NCBI GenBank assembly: GCA_903899945.1
Contig: CAIULA010000034.1
Location: 186,001 to 250,000, forward strand
Length of the DNA: 64,000 bases
DNA from: an uncultured Alphaproteobacteria bacterium
Lineage (GTDB): Bacteria; Pseudomonadota; Alphaproteobacteria; Paracaedibacterales; CAIULA01
Direction: 5' to 3'
This document shows positions 1 through 9,378 of this stretch, one piece after another (position 1 is the stretch's first letter; each line of letters begins with the position of its first letter). A program made the translations under genes and the position numbers. The notes beneath the pieces are model-generated. The model was not told the origin of the DNA. It searched no databases and was given only the letters and a program-made list of their open reading frames with translations.

Positions 1-1729
1 TACCGGCTTTTTGCTTATCAAGCAGTTTGCGTTTACGGCTGATATCACCGCCATAACATTTCGCAAGAACGTCTTTGCGCATTGCGGAAACGGTTTCGCG
101 GGCAATAACTTTGCCGCCAATAGCTGCTTGAATGGCAATCTTGAAAAGTTGCTGTGGGATTAATTCTTTTAAACGAGCACAAAGTGAGCGGCCTCTGGCT
201 TCAGATCGACCTCTGTGAACGATCAAAGCAAGCGCATCGACAGGTTCAGCATTCACAAGGATACTGACTTTAACAAGATCACCCTCGCGGTAACAATCAA
301 TATGATAATCAAAGGATGCATAACCGCGGCTGACAGATTTTAAGCGATCATAAAAATCAAAAACAACTTCGTTTAAGGGCAAGCGGTAAACGGCCATGGC
401 TCTGTTACCAGCATAGGTAAGGTCAATCTGCTCACCTCTGCGGTCGGTACAAAGATTCAAAATTGATCCCAAATATTCATCAGGCACCAAAATAGTAGCT
501 CTAATCCAAGGCTCTTCAATGTGATCAATTTTGACAACATCAGGCATGTCGCTCGGGTTATGAAGCTCTATCATTTTACCATTTGTCATATGCAAACGGT
601 AAACAACGCTGGGTGCTGTTGTAATCAGATCAAGGTCAAATTCACGTTCCAGGCGTTCTTGAATGATTTCTAAGTGAAGAAGTCCAAGAAAACCGCAACG
701 GAAACCATAGCCAAGTGCCGCTGAACTTTCAGGTTCAAAATGAAAACTTGCGTCATTAAGGTGAAGTTTACCAAGGCTTTCTCGTAGTTTTTCAAAATCT
801 GCAGCATCAACAGGAAATAAACCACAAAAAACAACAGGGACTGATGGTTTAAAACCAGTCAGTGGAGATGCGGTTTGTCTTTTTTCCTCTGTGATGGTAT
901 CACCAACCTTACAATCAGCAACATGTTTAATGCTGGCTGTGATAAAGCCCATTTCTCCGGGTAAAAGCTGATCAACAATTTCTTTTTTGGGCGTAAAATA
1001 ACCGACCCTGTCAACTTCATAAGTTGCATTTGCATTGATCATACGAATCTTCATGCCGGCTTTTAAGGTTCCATCAATAACACGCACCAAAATCATGACA
1101 CCTAAATAAGCGTCATACCAACTGTCAACCAACATGGCCTTTAGTGGGGCTTTCGCAGCCTCTTCGTTAAACTCACTCTTAGGAGGAGGAAGTCTGTGAA
1201 CAATCGCCTCTAAAACATCTTGGATGCCAATACCCGTTTTGGCTGAAATCAAAACGGCATCTTGGGCATCAAGGCCAATCACTTCTTCGATTTGTGCTTT
1301 GACGCGTTCTGGCTCTGCCGCCGGAAGATCAACTTTATTAAGTATGGGGATAATTTCATGATTGTTTTCAATAGCCTGATAAACGTTAGCAAGAGTTTGT
1401 GCCTCAACACCTTGGCTTGCATCAACAACCAAAAGTGACCCTTCACAGGCTGCCAAAGAACGACTGACCTCGTAGGCAAAATCAACGTGGCCAGGAGTGT
1501 CCATCAAATTTAAAATGTAGGTTTCTCCGTCTTTAGCTTTATATCTAAGGCGAACAGTTTGAGCTTTAATGGTAATTCCGCGCTCGCGTTCAATATCCAT
1601 AGAATCGAGGATTTGCTGCTTCATGTCGCGCGCTTCGACGGCGCCACAAAACTCAATTAATCGATCGGCAAGCGTAGATTTGCCATGATCAATATGGGCG
1701 ATGATCGAAAAGTTACGAATATTCTTCAT
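1..1729 (-). CDS. lepA: Elongation factor 4 (LepA), partial at left edge
   Basis: Ribosome-associated translational GTPase of the LepA family, thought to remodel or back-translocate stalled ribosomes. The minus-strand frame opens at ATG 1729 and stays open to the window edge for about 576 residues. The family is near 600 residues, so only the extreme C-terminus is missing. Visible motifs are the P-loop [14 protein letters not shown] near residues 11-24, G3 [10 protein letters not shown]4 NKVDLP, G5 SAKTG and the LepA-specific [14 protein letters not shown]. The last readable part, [11 protein letters not shown], belongs to the C-terminal domain. The ATG lies 2 nt after the pheT stop, so translation is probably coupled to pheT in a pheS-pheT-lepA transcript. 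Assignment is firm. Confidence 0.97.
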   Translation of the reverse strand, partial: MKNIRNFSIIAHIDHGKSTLADRLIEFCGAVEARDMKQQILDSMDIERERGITIKAQTVRLRYKAKDGETYILNLMDTPGHVDFAYEVSRSLAACEGSLLVVDASQGVEAQTLANVYQAIENNHEIIPILNKVDLPAAEPERVKAQIEEVIGLDAQDAVLISAKTGIGIQDVLEAIVHRLPPPKSEFNEEAAKAPLKAMLVDSWYDAYLGVMILVRVIDGTLKAGMKIRMINANATYEVDRVGYFTPKKEIVDQLLPGEMGFITASIKHVADCKVGDTITEEKRQTASPLTGFKPSVPVVFCGLFPVDAADFEKLRESLGKLHLNDASFHFEPESSAALGYGFRCGFLGLLHLEIIQERLEREFDLDLITTAPSVVYRLHMTNGKMIELHNPSDMPDVVKIDHIEEPWIRATILVPDEYLGSILNLCTDRRGEQIDLTYAGNRAMAVYRLPLNEVVFDFYDRLKSVSRGYASFDYHIDCYREGDLVKVSILVNAEPVDALALIVHRGRSEARGRSLCARLKELIPQQLFKIAIQAAIGGKVIARETVSAMRKDVLAKCYGGDISRKRKLLDKQKAG

Positions 1730-1731
1730 AG

Positions 1732-4101
1732 TCATGTATTTCTCAAAATTCCGCCGCATGATTTTTCGACAACATTAACAAGATTTGCACTAAATGTATT
1801 CAAATCTTCTTCGCTTAATGTTCTATCCAAGGCTTGCAGTTTGACTTGAATTGCCATTGATTTTTGCTCACTGGGAAGTTTATCGCCTTCGTAAATATCA
1901 AAGATTTGAATATCTTGGATAAGATTTTTATCAATTTTTTGAATGCTTCGAATCATTTGATCTGCTGAAACTTTTTTATCCAAGATAAAAGAAAAATCAC
2001 GGGTCACAGCCTGATATGGCGACAAGGTTAACTGGGATATTTTCCGTTTTATTTCTTTTGGTAAATTATCAATGAAAACTTCAAAAGCAACAACAGGACC
2101 GGCAACATCAAATGTTTCAAGTAAGCTTGGATGGATTTCACCAAAGTAAGCAAGTGTCTTATTACCTTGCTTGAAACATCCTTTGCGCCCTGGATGATAG
2201 TAATCAGGCGCCACCCTGTCTATTTGATAATTACTAACCCCCATGGCCCCTAAAACTGCCAATGCATCGGCTTTGCTATCAAAAGCATCAACTTTTCGGG
2301 GTGACTCAAGCCAATGACGAGGGGCAGTTTGAACACTTCTAACGCCAGTTACCATTGGTTCTTCTTTGATTACATTGTTTTCCAAAAAATACCTCGAGGC
2401 GACTTCAAAAAAAGCAGAATTATAAAGGCTTTTGCTTTGATTATTCGAAATTGCTTTTAAATGGCCTGGCAAAATGCTGGGGCGCATAACGGCCATTTCT
2501 TGGGATAGAGGCGCTTCAAGCTCTACTACGCCCGTTCCAAATTTCTGAGCCGTTTCAGCATCAATAAAGGACCAGGTATATACCTCACTGAGGCCTCGGT
2601 TTACAAGTGTATTCTTAATTTCCCTTACTCTATTGAAGTCAGTGTTTGGCTTTTGAAGGGGAAGGGATGTTGTTGGCAGTTTATCATATCCACGTATACG
2701 TAAAATTTCTTCAATCAGATCAACATCTAAGCTAACATCATGGCGCCAACTTGGAACCTCTACTGTTATCTTTTCTCTTGATAATTCAGTAACCTTAAAA
2801 CCTAGATTTTTTAAGATTTCATCAGCTATTTTCAAAGTAAGGTTATGATCACCACTATAATTTATAAGTTTTTCATAGGCCAAAGTCACCATAGGTAAGG
2901 TATCTTTTACCTTTCCAGCTTCGACAACCTGACTTACTTTCCCGCCGCAATGCTGCAAAATATAATGTGCTGCAAAATCAAGACCAAGGATAACATCAGC
3001 GGGATCAACGCCGCGTTCAAAGCGTGTTCTTGCTTCGCTTAATATCCTTAAAGATTGCCCAGTTTTGGCAATGCGAATGGGATCGAAATAAGCAGACTCT
3101 ATAAAGACTCTTGTTGTGGATTCAGCGCAGCCAGAGGACAATCCGCCCATCACACCAGCTAAGGATAAAACGGTTGCTGAATCACTGATGGTTGTCATGC
3201 CATCTTCAAGCTCATAAACCTTGCCGTCTAAGGCCTTCATGGTTTCACCTGCCTTAGCAGGACGAACAACAATATCACCTTTTAGTTTGTCAGCATCAAA
3301 CACATGAAGGGGGCGACCAATATCCAAACTGACATAATTCGTTACATCAACCAAAGCTGAAATGCATTTTTGCCCAACAGCCTTTAAACGGCTTTGCATC
3401 CAAAGCGGACTTTCTTTGTTTTGAACACCTTCAATCAGACGACCCGTAAAATGCGAACAAGCCGGATCTGTAATGCTGACTTTTATTGAGCAGTCAATAG
3501 AGGGGGAAATTTCAGGCATTTTTAAAGGTTTCAGCGTGCCTATTCCGTAAGCTGCCAGGTCTCTTGCAATACCCCTTACTGAAAAGCAATCACTTCTGTT
3601 AGGTCCAACGCTAACTTCGATAACAGCATCATCCAATCCTAAAGCGGCAGCTAAAGGAGACCCCAGGGTAGCATCTGTTTCAAGGTCCATGATGCTGCCG
3701 TCAGATTCTTCATTGCTTAATAATAGTTCTTGGGCAGAGCAGATCATGCCAAGGCTATCCATACCCCGAATATTGCCAGCCTTTAAAACTTGACCGTTAA
3801 CAGGGATGATTGTTCCTACACGCGCAAAGGCAATTTTCATCCCTTGACGTACATTAGTGCCGCCGCATACAACTTGGAGCAGTTTTTCAGATCCATCATC
3901 GACTTGACACAAGTTTAAGCGGTCTGCATTGGGGTGCTTTCCAGCCTCCACAACCTTTGCAACAACAAAGTCTTGCAAACGATCAGCTGGGTTATCAATC
4001 CCTTCAAGCTCAAGGCCAATGCCATTTAAGGCAGCTGCGATTTCATGTAATGATTTATCTGTCTCTAGGTGGTCTTTTAACCAATTTAAGGTGAACTTCA
4101 T
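1732..4101 (-). CDS. pheT: Phenylalanine--tRNA ligase beta subunit
   Basis: Beta chain of the alpha2-beta2 phenylalanyl-tRNA synthetase, which charges tRNA-Phe and edits misacylated Tyr. It is 789 residues, the usual length for bacterial PheT. The N-terminal EMAP-like tRNA-binding domain ([16 protein letters not shown], about residues 55-70) is followed by the B3/B4 editing region, the B5 domain, the catalytic-like core ([10 protein letters not shown]) and a C-terminal FDX-ACB anticodon-binding domain ([14 protein letters not shown], about residues 695-708). AAAGG sits just upstream of the ATG. It follows pheS by 18 nt and almost abuts lepA, so all three are likely one transcript. Confidence 0.97.
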   Translation of the reverse strand: MKFTLNWLKDHLETDKSLHEIAAALNGIGLELEGIDNPADRLQDFVVAKVVEAGKHPNADRLNLCQVDDGSEKLLQVVCGGTNVRQGMKIAFARVGTIIPVNGQVLKAGNIRGMDSLGMICSAQELLLSNEESDGSIMDLETDATLGSPLAAALGLDDAVIEVSVGPNRSDCFSVRGIARDLAAYGIGTLKPLKMPEISPSIDCSIKVSITDPACSHFTGRLIEGVQNKESPLWMQSRLKAVGQKCISALVDVTNYVSLDIGRPLHVFDADKLKGDIVVRPAKAGETMKALDGKVYELEDGMTTISDSATVLSLAGVMGGLSSGCAESTTRVFIESAYFDPIRIAKTGQSLRILSEARTRFERGVDPADVILGLDFAAHYILQHCGGKVSQVVEAGKVKDTLPMVTLAYEKLINYSGDHNLTLKIADEILKNLGFKVTELSREKITVEVPSWRHDVSLDVDLIEEILRIRGYDKLPTTSLPLQKPNTDFNRVREIKNTLVNRGLSEVYTWSFIDAETAQKFGTGVVELEAPLSQEMAVMRPSILPGHLKAISNNQSKSLYNSAFFEVASRYFLENNVIKEEPMVTGVRSVQTAPRHWLESPRKVDAFDSKADALAVLGAMGVSNYQIDRVAPDYYHPGRKGCFKQGNKTLAYFGEIHPSLLETFDVAGPVVAFEVFIDNLPKEIKRKISQLTLSPYQAVTRDFSFILDKKVSADQMIRSIQKIDKNLIQDIQIFDIYEGDKLPSEQKSMAIQVKLQALDRTLSEEDLNTFSANLVNVVEKSCGGILRNT

Positions 4102-4119
4102 ATACGGTTACCTTTATTT

Positions 4120-5163
4120 TTAATATCTAGTGCCATAGTGGTTTAACCAACGTTCATCTGAATCGTACAAAGCTCTGATGTCGGGAAGTCCATATTTTAT
4201 CATTGTAAATCGTTCAACGCCTGCGCCAAACGCAAATCCTTGAAATTCGTTTGGATCAATACCGCAATTTTTAAGGACGGTGGGGTGAACCATGCCGCAA
4301 CCAAGAATCTCTAACCAATTATCACCAGTACCAATTTTAAGTTGGCCGTTTTCACGGCTGCAGTTGATATCAAGTTCCGCTGAAGGTTCTGTAAAAGGAA
4401 AAAAGCTTGGACGAAAGCGAGACTTAATTTCAGAGGACCCAAAGAAATGTTTACAAAAATCAGTAAGGCACCCCCTAAGATGACCTATATTAATATTGGG
4501 TTCTAAGACCAAACCTTCCAATTGGTGAAACATTGGTGTGTGCGTTGCATCCAAGGCATCGCTTCGATAAACACGGCCAATTGAAATGATTCTAAGGGGT
4601 GGTTTTTGTTTTGTCAGCGTTCTGATTTGGGCTGTTGATGTGTGAGTTCTTAAAAGATGTGACGGCCTATCTTTTAAATAAAACGTATCGTGATTTTGCC
4701 TTGCTGGATGGTGGGACGGAATATTAAGAGCGTCAAAATTGTGATACTCATCATCGATTTCAGGACCCTCAACCATTTGAAACCCTAGATCACTGAAATA
4801 GGACTGGATATCAGACATAACCTGTGTCAATAAATGCAACCTTCCTGTCTTTTCTGGGCGTGGGGATAGGGTAATATCAATAGTTTCTTCTTGTAACCGT
4901 AATTCTAAAGCTTTTTTTTGCAGTTCATCTTTTTGAATATTGATCAATTCAGAAAGACAATCACGTAAAGCATTAATTTCAGCGCCTTTTGATTTTCTTT
5001 CATCAGGAGCCATTTGACCCAAAGTTTTAAGTTCTATCGTGATAAGGCCTGTTTTCCCAAGGAGATGAATGCGGATTTCTTCTAAAGATTGAAGATTTTG
5101 GCAATCCCGTATTTTAGGTTGCCATTCAGATAAGAGAGGGTGTTTAAGGTAAACATCTGTCAT
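4120..5163 (-). CDS. pheS: Phenylalanine--tRNA ligase alpha subunit
   Basis: Catalytic alpha chain of phenylalanyl-tRNA synthetase (class II). At 347 residues it is of normal length. The N-terminal ~90 residues form the coiled-coil arm that contacts tRNA. The class II core shows motif 2 (YRSDALDATHTPMFHQLEG) and motif 3 (FGAGVERFTMIKYGLPDIR). The binding-pocket segment FTEPSAELDI is also present. A 214-nt gap with a stem-loop and a repeat-like element separates it from rplT upstream, whereas pheT follows after 18 nt. No run of Phe codons is seen in the gap, so there is no evidence for classical phenylalanine attenuation. Confidence 0.97.
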   Translation of the reverse strand: MTDVYLKHPLLSEWQPKIRDCQNLQSLEEIRIHLLGKTGLITIELKTLGQMAPDERKSKGAEINALRDCLSELINIQKDELQKKALELRLQEETIDITLSPRPEKTGRLHLLTQVMSDIQSYFSDLGFQMVEGPEIDDEYHNFDALNIPSHHPARQNHDTFYLKDRPSHLLRTHTSTAQIRTLTKQKPPLRIISIGRVYRSDALDATHTPMFHQLEGLVLEPNINIGHLRGCLTDFCKHFFGSSEIKSRFRPSFFPFTEPSAELDINCSRENGQLKIGTGDNWLEILGCGMVHPTVLKNCGIDPNEFQGFAFGAGVERFTMIKYGLPDIRALYDSDERWLNHYGTRY

Positions 5164-5218
5164 AAGGAACCTAAATATAAAGCTGAAAGGATATGTATTC
5201 GTTGCATTTCATGATTTC

Positions 5219-5252
5219 TAGATTGCCACGGAGCAAAGCTTCTCACAATGAC
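5219..5252. repeat. REP-like dispersed repeat element (single copy here)
   Basis: The string TAGATTGCCACGGAGCAAAG followed by CTTCTCACAATGAC has the layout of the short palindromic repeats common in intracellular and other proteobacteria (ATTGCCACG ... CNCAATGAC, i.e. GTCATTGNGAG ... CGTGGCAAT on the other strand). The centre GAGCAAAGCTTCTC is imperfectly self-complementary. Only one clear copy was seen in the window, so the repeat status rests on resemblance to known elements. It lies in the rplT-pheS gap. Confidence 0.45.
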
Positions 5253-5323
5253 AATTAATAATCACGCCATCGGAAACACAACGCTGCGATCCAGAAATTG
5301 GATCTTTTAAGCTCATTACTTAC

Positions 5324-5362
5324 AGGGCGACACTCTCTTTTTTAAAGACAGATGGCGCCCTA
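5324..5362. promoter_or_regulatory. Stem-loop between rplT and pheS
   Basis: AGGGCG at 5325-5330 pairs with CGCCCT at 5356-5361, and an inner TCTTT/AAAGA pair extends the structure. On the minus strand it lies immediately after the rplT stop. There is no U-tract on the 3' side, so it looks more like an intercistronic or RNA-processing hairpin than an intrinsic terminator. Confidence 0.4.
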
Positions 5363-5377
5363 GTTGCATAACTTTTT

Positions 5378-5737
5378 TTAAGCAGCAAGTGCTTTTTGGG
5401 CTTTTTCAACCAAAGTTTTAAAAGCTTCTGGTTGATTCATCGCAAGGTCAGCCATGATCTTACGATCAACTTCGATACCCGCCTTGCTTAGACCATTGAT
5501 AAAAACAGAATAAGACATACCAAGCTCTCGTACGGCTGCGTTAATACGCTGAATCCAAAGGCCTCTAAAATCGCGCTTTTTATTTCGACGATCTCTATAA
5601 GCGTACTGAAGTGCTTTTTCTACTTTTTGAACAGCGACTCTAAAACAGGTACTTGAACGGCCGCGATAGCCTTTTGCCATTTTAAGAATTTTTTTGTGGC
5701 GTGCGTGTGTGGTTACACCGCGTTTAACACGTGACAT
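5378..5737 (-). CDS. rplT: 50S ribosomal protein L20
   Basis: Large-subunit ribosomal protein that binds 23S rRNA early in assembly and often represses its own operon. It is 119 residues, the standard length. The basic N-terminal extension ([19 protein letters not shown]) and the family core ([52 protein letters not shown]) are all present. It follows rpmI after 12 nt. In many bacteria infC lies directly upstream of rpmI-rplT; here it does not. Confidence 0.98.
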   Translation of the reverse strand: MSRVKRGVTTHARHKKILKMAKGYRGRSSTCFRVAVQKVEKALQYAYRDRRNKKRDFRGLWIQRINAAVRELGMSYSVFINGLSKAGIEVDRKIMADLAMNQPEAFKTLVEKAQKALAA

Positions 5738-5749
5738 TGAAGACCTCCC

Positions 5750-5947
5750 TTATACGTGGAAATAATAGGTTTTAACTTTTTTAGCATCGCTTGGGTGCAT
5801 GATTGTCATACCACGAGAATTTCTAATCGTTTTATTGGTACGCTTAATCATACCGTGACGCTTACCAGCTTGTCCCATTTTCACTTTACCGGAGGCGGTT
5901 AAACGAAAGCGTTTTTTAACGCTGCTTTTTGTTTTCATTTTGGGCAT
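5750..5947 (-). CDS. rpmI: 50S ribosomal protein L35
   Basis: Small basic large-subunit protein of 65 residues, normal for the family. The signature is [20 protein letters not shown], followed by a lysine/arginine-rich body ([18 protein letters not shown]). It is the first gene of the leftward rpmI-rplT-pheS-pheT-lepA group. A good sigma70-type promoter lies about 100 nt upstream (6051-6079), leaving a structured leader that includes the 12-bp palindrome AATCTGCAGATT at 5984-5995. L20-type autoregulation in this leader is possible but is only inference. Confidence 0.97.
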   Translation of the reverse strand: MPKMKTKSSVKKRFRLTASGKVKMGQAGKRHGMIKRTNKTIRNSRGMTIMHPSDAKKVKTYYFHV

Positions 5948-6050
5948 TTCATACTCTTTTCATTAATCATTTATGCTATCAGTAATCTGCAGATTAGGCA
6001 TGCCCGAAACCTTTAATAAAGTTTCCTGCCACGCTGCATAACAGATCAAT

Positions 6051-6079
6051 TTTATATGATATCTATACACCCAAGTCAA
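6051..6079 (-). promoter_or_regulatory. Sigma70-type promoter of the rpmI operon
   Basis: On the minus strand TTGACT (6074-6079) and TATAAA (6051-6056) are separated by exactly 17 bp. The start of transcription would fall near 6044, giving a leader of roughly 97 nt before the rpmI ATG. It is one of the best promoter matches I found in the window. Confidence 0.6.
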
Positions 6080-6127
6080 GCTTGAGATTGAAATGAAAAC
6101 GAAATGTCAGCTTTCCTTGCAGGGATG

Positions 6128-6136
6128 TGCTATAAT
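6128..6136 (+). promoter_or_regulatory. Extended -10 promoter element upstream of the AsmA-like gene
   Basis: TGCTATAAT is a perfect TATAAT box with the upstream TGn extension. No good -35 hexamer sits 16-18 bp upstream, as is usual for extended -10 promoters. Transcription would begin near 6143, about 40 nt before the ATG at 6182. The divergent rpmI promoter lies just to the left. Confidence 0.5.
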
Positions 6137-6181
6137 GCTGCAGATCTTTAAGCGATCTTTAAACTAAAAAAGAGGATAAAA

Positions 6182-8557
6182 ATGAAGAAACTGCTTTATG
6201 CTTTCGTTGCAATCATTGGCCTTATTTTAATTGTGCCAAACTTTATAGATTGGAGCCATTTTAAAGAACCGCTGATTGAAGCTGTTAAAACGAATGCAGG
6301 CTATGATCTTGATATTAAAGGTTCAGTTAATCTTAGTCTTTTTCCAACGCCGCATTTAAAAGCTCATGATATTTTCGTTAAAAACAAACCAGGGGGAAAA
6401 TCTGAATCACTCCTTGAATTAAAGAGTGTCTCTTTAAGTCTCAATATAATGCCGCTTTTGCAGGGAAAAATTGTTGTTGATAAAATTGAGTTGATAGAAC
6501 CAATTGTGCATTTAGAAACCTCAGAGACAGAGAAGAATAATTGGGAAATACAAGAAAAAATACAAATTAGGGCTTCTCCTTCTAGTCAAGGCCCCATTAT
6601 TAAACATGAGGAAGGCGAGCCCGCCCACTCAGCGAATATTGCTTTAAGAAAAATAATCATCAGAAACGGACAGGTATCTGTTTCTAATCTAAAAAACAAA
6701 ACCCACCATGAAGTAAAAAATATTAATCTGGAAGGTGGTTTTGATTCCTTATCGGGGCCATTTAACGTTAAGGGGCAGGTTGACTTTAATGAATTTACGA
6801 TAAAGGGTGACATTCAAACAGGCGAGCTTTTCAATAAGAATCCTGCCAGCATAAAAGCAAATATTAATCTTTCCAAAAATAAAGATGATTACGGCACTCT
6901 TCGGGTCGAAGGCACGATGGAAGATAAAAGATTTGTAGGGGATTTGACATCAGATGCTCTTAAGCTGCCTTTTAGTTTGGATCTTGTAAATAAAAAAATT
7001 GATTTACAAAAAGGATTAACTTTAAAAGCGCATCTTGATGCACAGCCAGAAGATATAAAGATTTCCGAGTTAAAGGCTTTTCTTGAAGACATAAAACTGG
7101 AAGGTGAACTCGCCTATAAGATTTCAAACATTACTGGTCAGCTGCTTTTAAGTGAAGGTCCAGCTCAGATAAAACTGCTTGTTCAAGGGCTAAGCGACGA
7201 TAAAAATCTTTGGAATGGACATATCACCATTCATTCTGATAAACCTCAGGCTTTTTTGAAATGGGTTGGCGCCGATGATAAGGGCCCTTATTTACAAGGA
7301 GAAATCGATATTGGGACCTCTCTTAGTGTGCAAGATTCAAGCTATGTGTTCAAGGGGTTGAAATTCAAGGTCGGTCAATTCGATGGAACAGGAGACGTTA
7401 CAGTAAAATTAGGAGAATCTCGTCCTTACATTAGAGGTGAGTTATCTCTTGGAAAACTTGATTTTAATGCTATTTTGCCAAGTGAGAAAACGGAGAAGGC
7501 AGAGAAAACGGAGAATGAAAATCCAGCATTGCCTGTGTCTTCTAGTGATAAAACTCCATCTCAGCCAGCAAAATCAGAGACGGATCATTGGTCCAAAGAG
7601 AAATGGAATCTTGAGGTTTTAAAGAGTGTGAATGCAGATTTTAAAGTGAGCATTCGTGACTTTTGTTATGACGAGTATCAATTAAGTCAAGTCAGTATGA
7701 CATTTCATCTTAAGGATGGAAATCTTCAGATCACTTCTTTTGGTGCACAAGGATATGGGGGGAATTTTAATGGGGACATCTCTTTACAAAGCGATTCCGC
7801 TTTAAAGCTTAATTTTGGTATTCAAAGGCTGGATCTAGCATCCTTACCCAAGGTAAGAAAAACACCTTTAAAAAAGGCTACTTTAACGACATCTTTGCAC
7901 TTAAATGCTAAAGGGGGGAATGCCTATGATGTTATCTATTCTTTGGCTGGAGAGATGAATTTTAACTTGACTCAAGGCGTTGTTGAAACTTTTGATATCA
8001 AAAAATTTGTAAATGATATTAAACAAGTTAAAGCTCCAGGTGATGTGAACGCTGTTATAAGTGACCTTAATTCAACAGCACAAACACCATTTGACTATTT
8101 AAAAGCGAATTTCAAAGTTCAAAACGGGAAAGCATCAAGCCAAGATATTGAATTTTCGTCTCCTGATATTACACTGACGGGTAAGGGGGCAATCGATTTG
8201 ATGAAGTGGCTTATAGATATGCAAGTTCAAGTGAAAGTCAAAGAGCTTACTAAATTACCTTCTTTGGGGCTAGCTATCGAGGGAAGCTTAGATTCTCCTT
8301 CTTATAAAGTCGATCAAGCGCAATTGGCTAAAATCCTGTTACAAGAGTTTGCAAACCGAGCGATTGATAATGCAGTTCAAGGAATTGGTGGTAAAGTTGG
8401 TGATCTTCTAAAAGGGGTATTAGGCAAGAAACAAGAAACTCCAGCGCTAAAGCCTGATTCATCCGAACAGCCTTTACAGCCAGTACAACAACAAGCGCCG
8501 CAAGAAAACTCTATAAAGCCTGAAAAGATTATCAAGGATTTGTTGAAAGCGTTTTAG
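6182..8557 (+). CDS. AsmA family protein
   Basis: AsmA-like envelope protein of 791 residues. The family has an N-terminal membrane helix and a long beta-rich periplasmic body, and members are linked to outer-membrane and lipid homeostasis. The start ATG follows AGAGGA. A hydrophobic segment covers about residues 3-22, followed by the typical AsmA N-terminus (IDWSHFKEPL, GYDLDIKGSVNLSLFPTPHL). A Glu/Lys-rich, low-complexity linker lies near residues 435-470, and the AsmA C-terminal region follows (LAGEMNFNLTQGVVETFDI, ITLTGKGAIDL). The extreme C-terminus is Gln/Pro/Lys-rich. It stands alone with its own promoter, and the substrate is unknown. Confidence 0.85.
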   Translation: MKKLLYAFVAIIGLILIVPNFIDWSHFKEPLIEAVKTNAGYDLDIKGSVNLSLFPTPHLKAHDIFVKNKPGGKSESLLELKSVSLSLNIMPLLQGKIVVDKIELIEPIVHLETSETEKNNWEIQEKIQIRASPSSQGPIIKHEEGEPAHSANIALRKIIIRNGQVSVSNLKNKTHHEVKNINLEGGFDSLSGPFNVKGQVDFNEFTIKGDIQTGELFNKNPASIKANINLSKNKDDYGTLRVEGTMEDKRFVGDLTSDALKLPFSLDLVNKKIDLQKGLTLKAHLDAQPEDIKISELKAFLEDIKLEGELAYKISNITGQLLLSEGPAQIKLLVQGLSDDKNLWNGHITIHSDKPQAFLKWVGADDKGPYLQGEIDIGTSLSVQDSSYVFKGLKFKVGQFDGTGDVTVKLGESRPYIRGELSLGKLDFNAILPSEKTEKAEKTENENPALPVSSSDKTPSQPAKSETDHWSKEKWNLEVLKSVNADFKVSIRDFCYDEYQLSQVSMTFHLKDGNLQITSFGAQGYGGNFNGDISLQSDSALKLNFGIQRLDLASLPKVRKTPLKKATLTTSLHLNAKGGNAYDVIYSLAGEMNFNLTQGVVETFDIKKFVNDIKQVKAPGDVNAVISDLNSTAQTPFDYLKANFKVQNGKASSQDIEFSSPDITLTGKGAIDLMKWLIDMQVQVKVKELTKLPSLGLAIEGSLDSPSYKVDQAQLAKILLQEFANRAIDNAVQGIGGKVGDLLKGVLGKKQETPALKPDSSEQPLQPVQQQAPQENSIKPEKIIKDLLKAF

Positions 8558-8577
8558 ATTGGCACAAGATGTTAGAT

Positions 8578-8596
8578 CCTCGGGCCCTACCCGAGG
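8578..8596. terminator. GC-rich stem-loop after the AsmA-like gene
   Basis: CCTCGGG (8578-8584) and CCCGAGG (8590-8596) form a strong 7-bp stem with a 5-nt loop between the convergent AsmA-like and DUF45 genes. Neither side has a clear U-tract, so its role as an intrinsic terminator is uncertain. Confidence 0.45.
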
Positions 8597-8641
8597 AAAA
8601 CTTACAAAGAGAGAAAAACAGAATTTCCCTTTAGCTTGATC

Positions 8642-9352
8642 TTAAAAAGTATAAAGGAACAGCTGACGTCCGTTTTGACTTAGCCAAGTTTTATGCTTTT
8701 TATAAGTAGGACATATACTTTCAACTGTCTTCCAAAAATCCTGACTGTGATTCATGTGCACAAGGTGGGACACTTCATGAGCGCAAACGTATTCTATAAC
8801 TTCCTTTGGTGCAAAAGCGAGGCGCCAAGAATACGAAAGGTTACCGGTTGAAGTACAACTTCCCCATCTTGAGTGAGTATCGCGAATAGAGACTTTAGAA
8901 ATCCTAACACTCAAGTGTTTAGCAAAGGTTTCCGATGTTTGAGTTAAGAACTCTAATATTTTGGTTTGAATCGCTTTTTCAAGGAGAGGTAAAAATTGTT
9001 CCTTGGGGTCTAATACCGATACAAGGTTTGAGTCAAAGATGACTTTCCTTTTGATATCTTTCTGAAAGTGGACTTTATAAGGCATTCCTATGACGTTGAT
9101 TGTCGCCTCATGATGAGGGGTAATACTTTTGACTTGAGATTTTAACTTTTTTTCAAACCAAGATTCTGCTCGTTCTAGAAACCCCTCAACATCACTTTTT
9201 GTTGCATAGAGGGGAAGCGTCAAATTAAATTGCTTTTGCTTGGCATTGTACATAAGCCGCAAATTTTTTGAACGTCTCAGGGGCCTTAGAACAATAGTCT
9301 GCTCCTTGAAAACAAGCTGCGAGGGAAGAGGCGAGGACTTTTTAAAAAACAC
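8642..9352 (-). CDS. DUF45/YgjP-like zinc metallopeptidase
   Basis: Predicted metal-dependent hydrolase of the YgjP/DUF45 family (M48-like), 236 residues, the usual length. The zinc site is HEVSHLVHMNHSQDFW: two His and the catalytic Glu in HExxH, with a further His in MNHS. The upstream RDTHSRWGSCTSTGNLSYSW is the family core (RWGSC) and LAFAPKEVIEYVCAHE precedes the metal motif. No signal peptide is seen, so it is probably cytoplasmic. It starts 26 nt after the lysK stop and is probably cotranscribed with it. The physiological substrate is not known for the family. Confidence 0.88.
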   Translation of the reverse strand: MFFKKSSPLPSQLVFKEQTIVLRPLRRSKNLRLMYNAKQKQFNLTLPLYATKSDVEGFLERAESWFEKKLKSQVKSITPHHEATINVIGMPYKVHFQKDIKRKVIFDSNLVSVLDPKEQFLPLLEKAIQTKILEFLTQTSETFAKHLSVRISKVSIRDTHSRWGSCTSTGNLSYSWRLAFAPKEVIEYVCAHEVSHLVHMNHSQDFWKTVESICPTYKKHKTWLSQNGRQLFLYTF

Positions 9353-9378
9353 TGACCTTTCTTCCTCTCGCTTTTTAT

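Noticed and set aside
5164-5377. Phenylalanine attenuator for pheST
   Set aside because: Short ORFs in the gap lack runs of Phe codons and the stem-loop lacks a U-tract.
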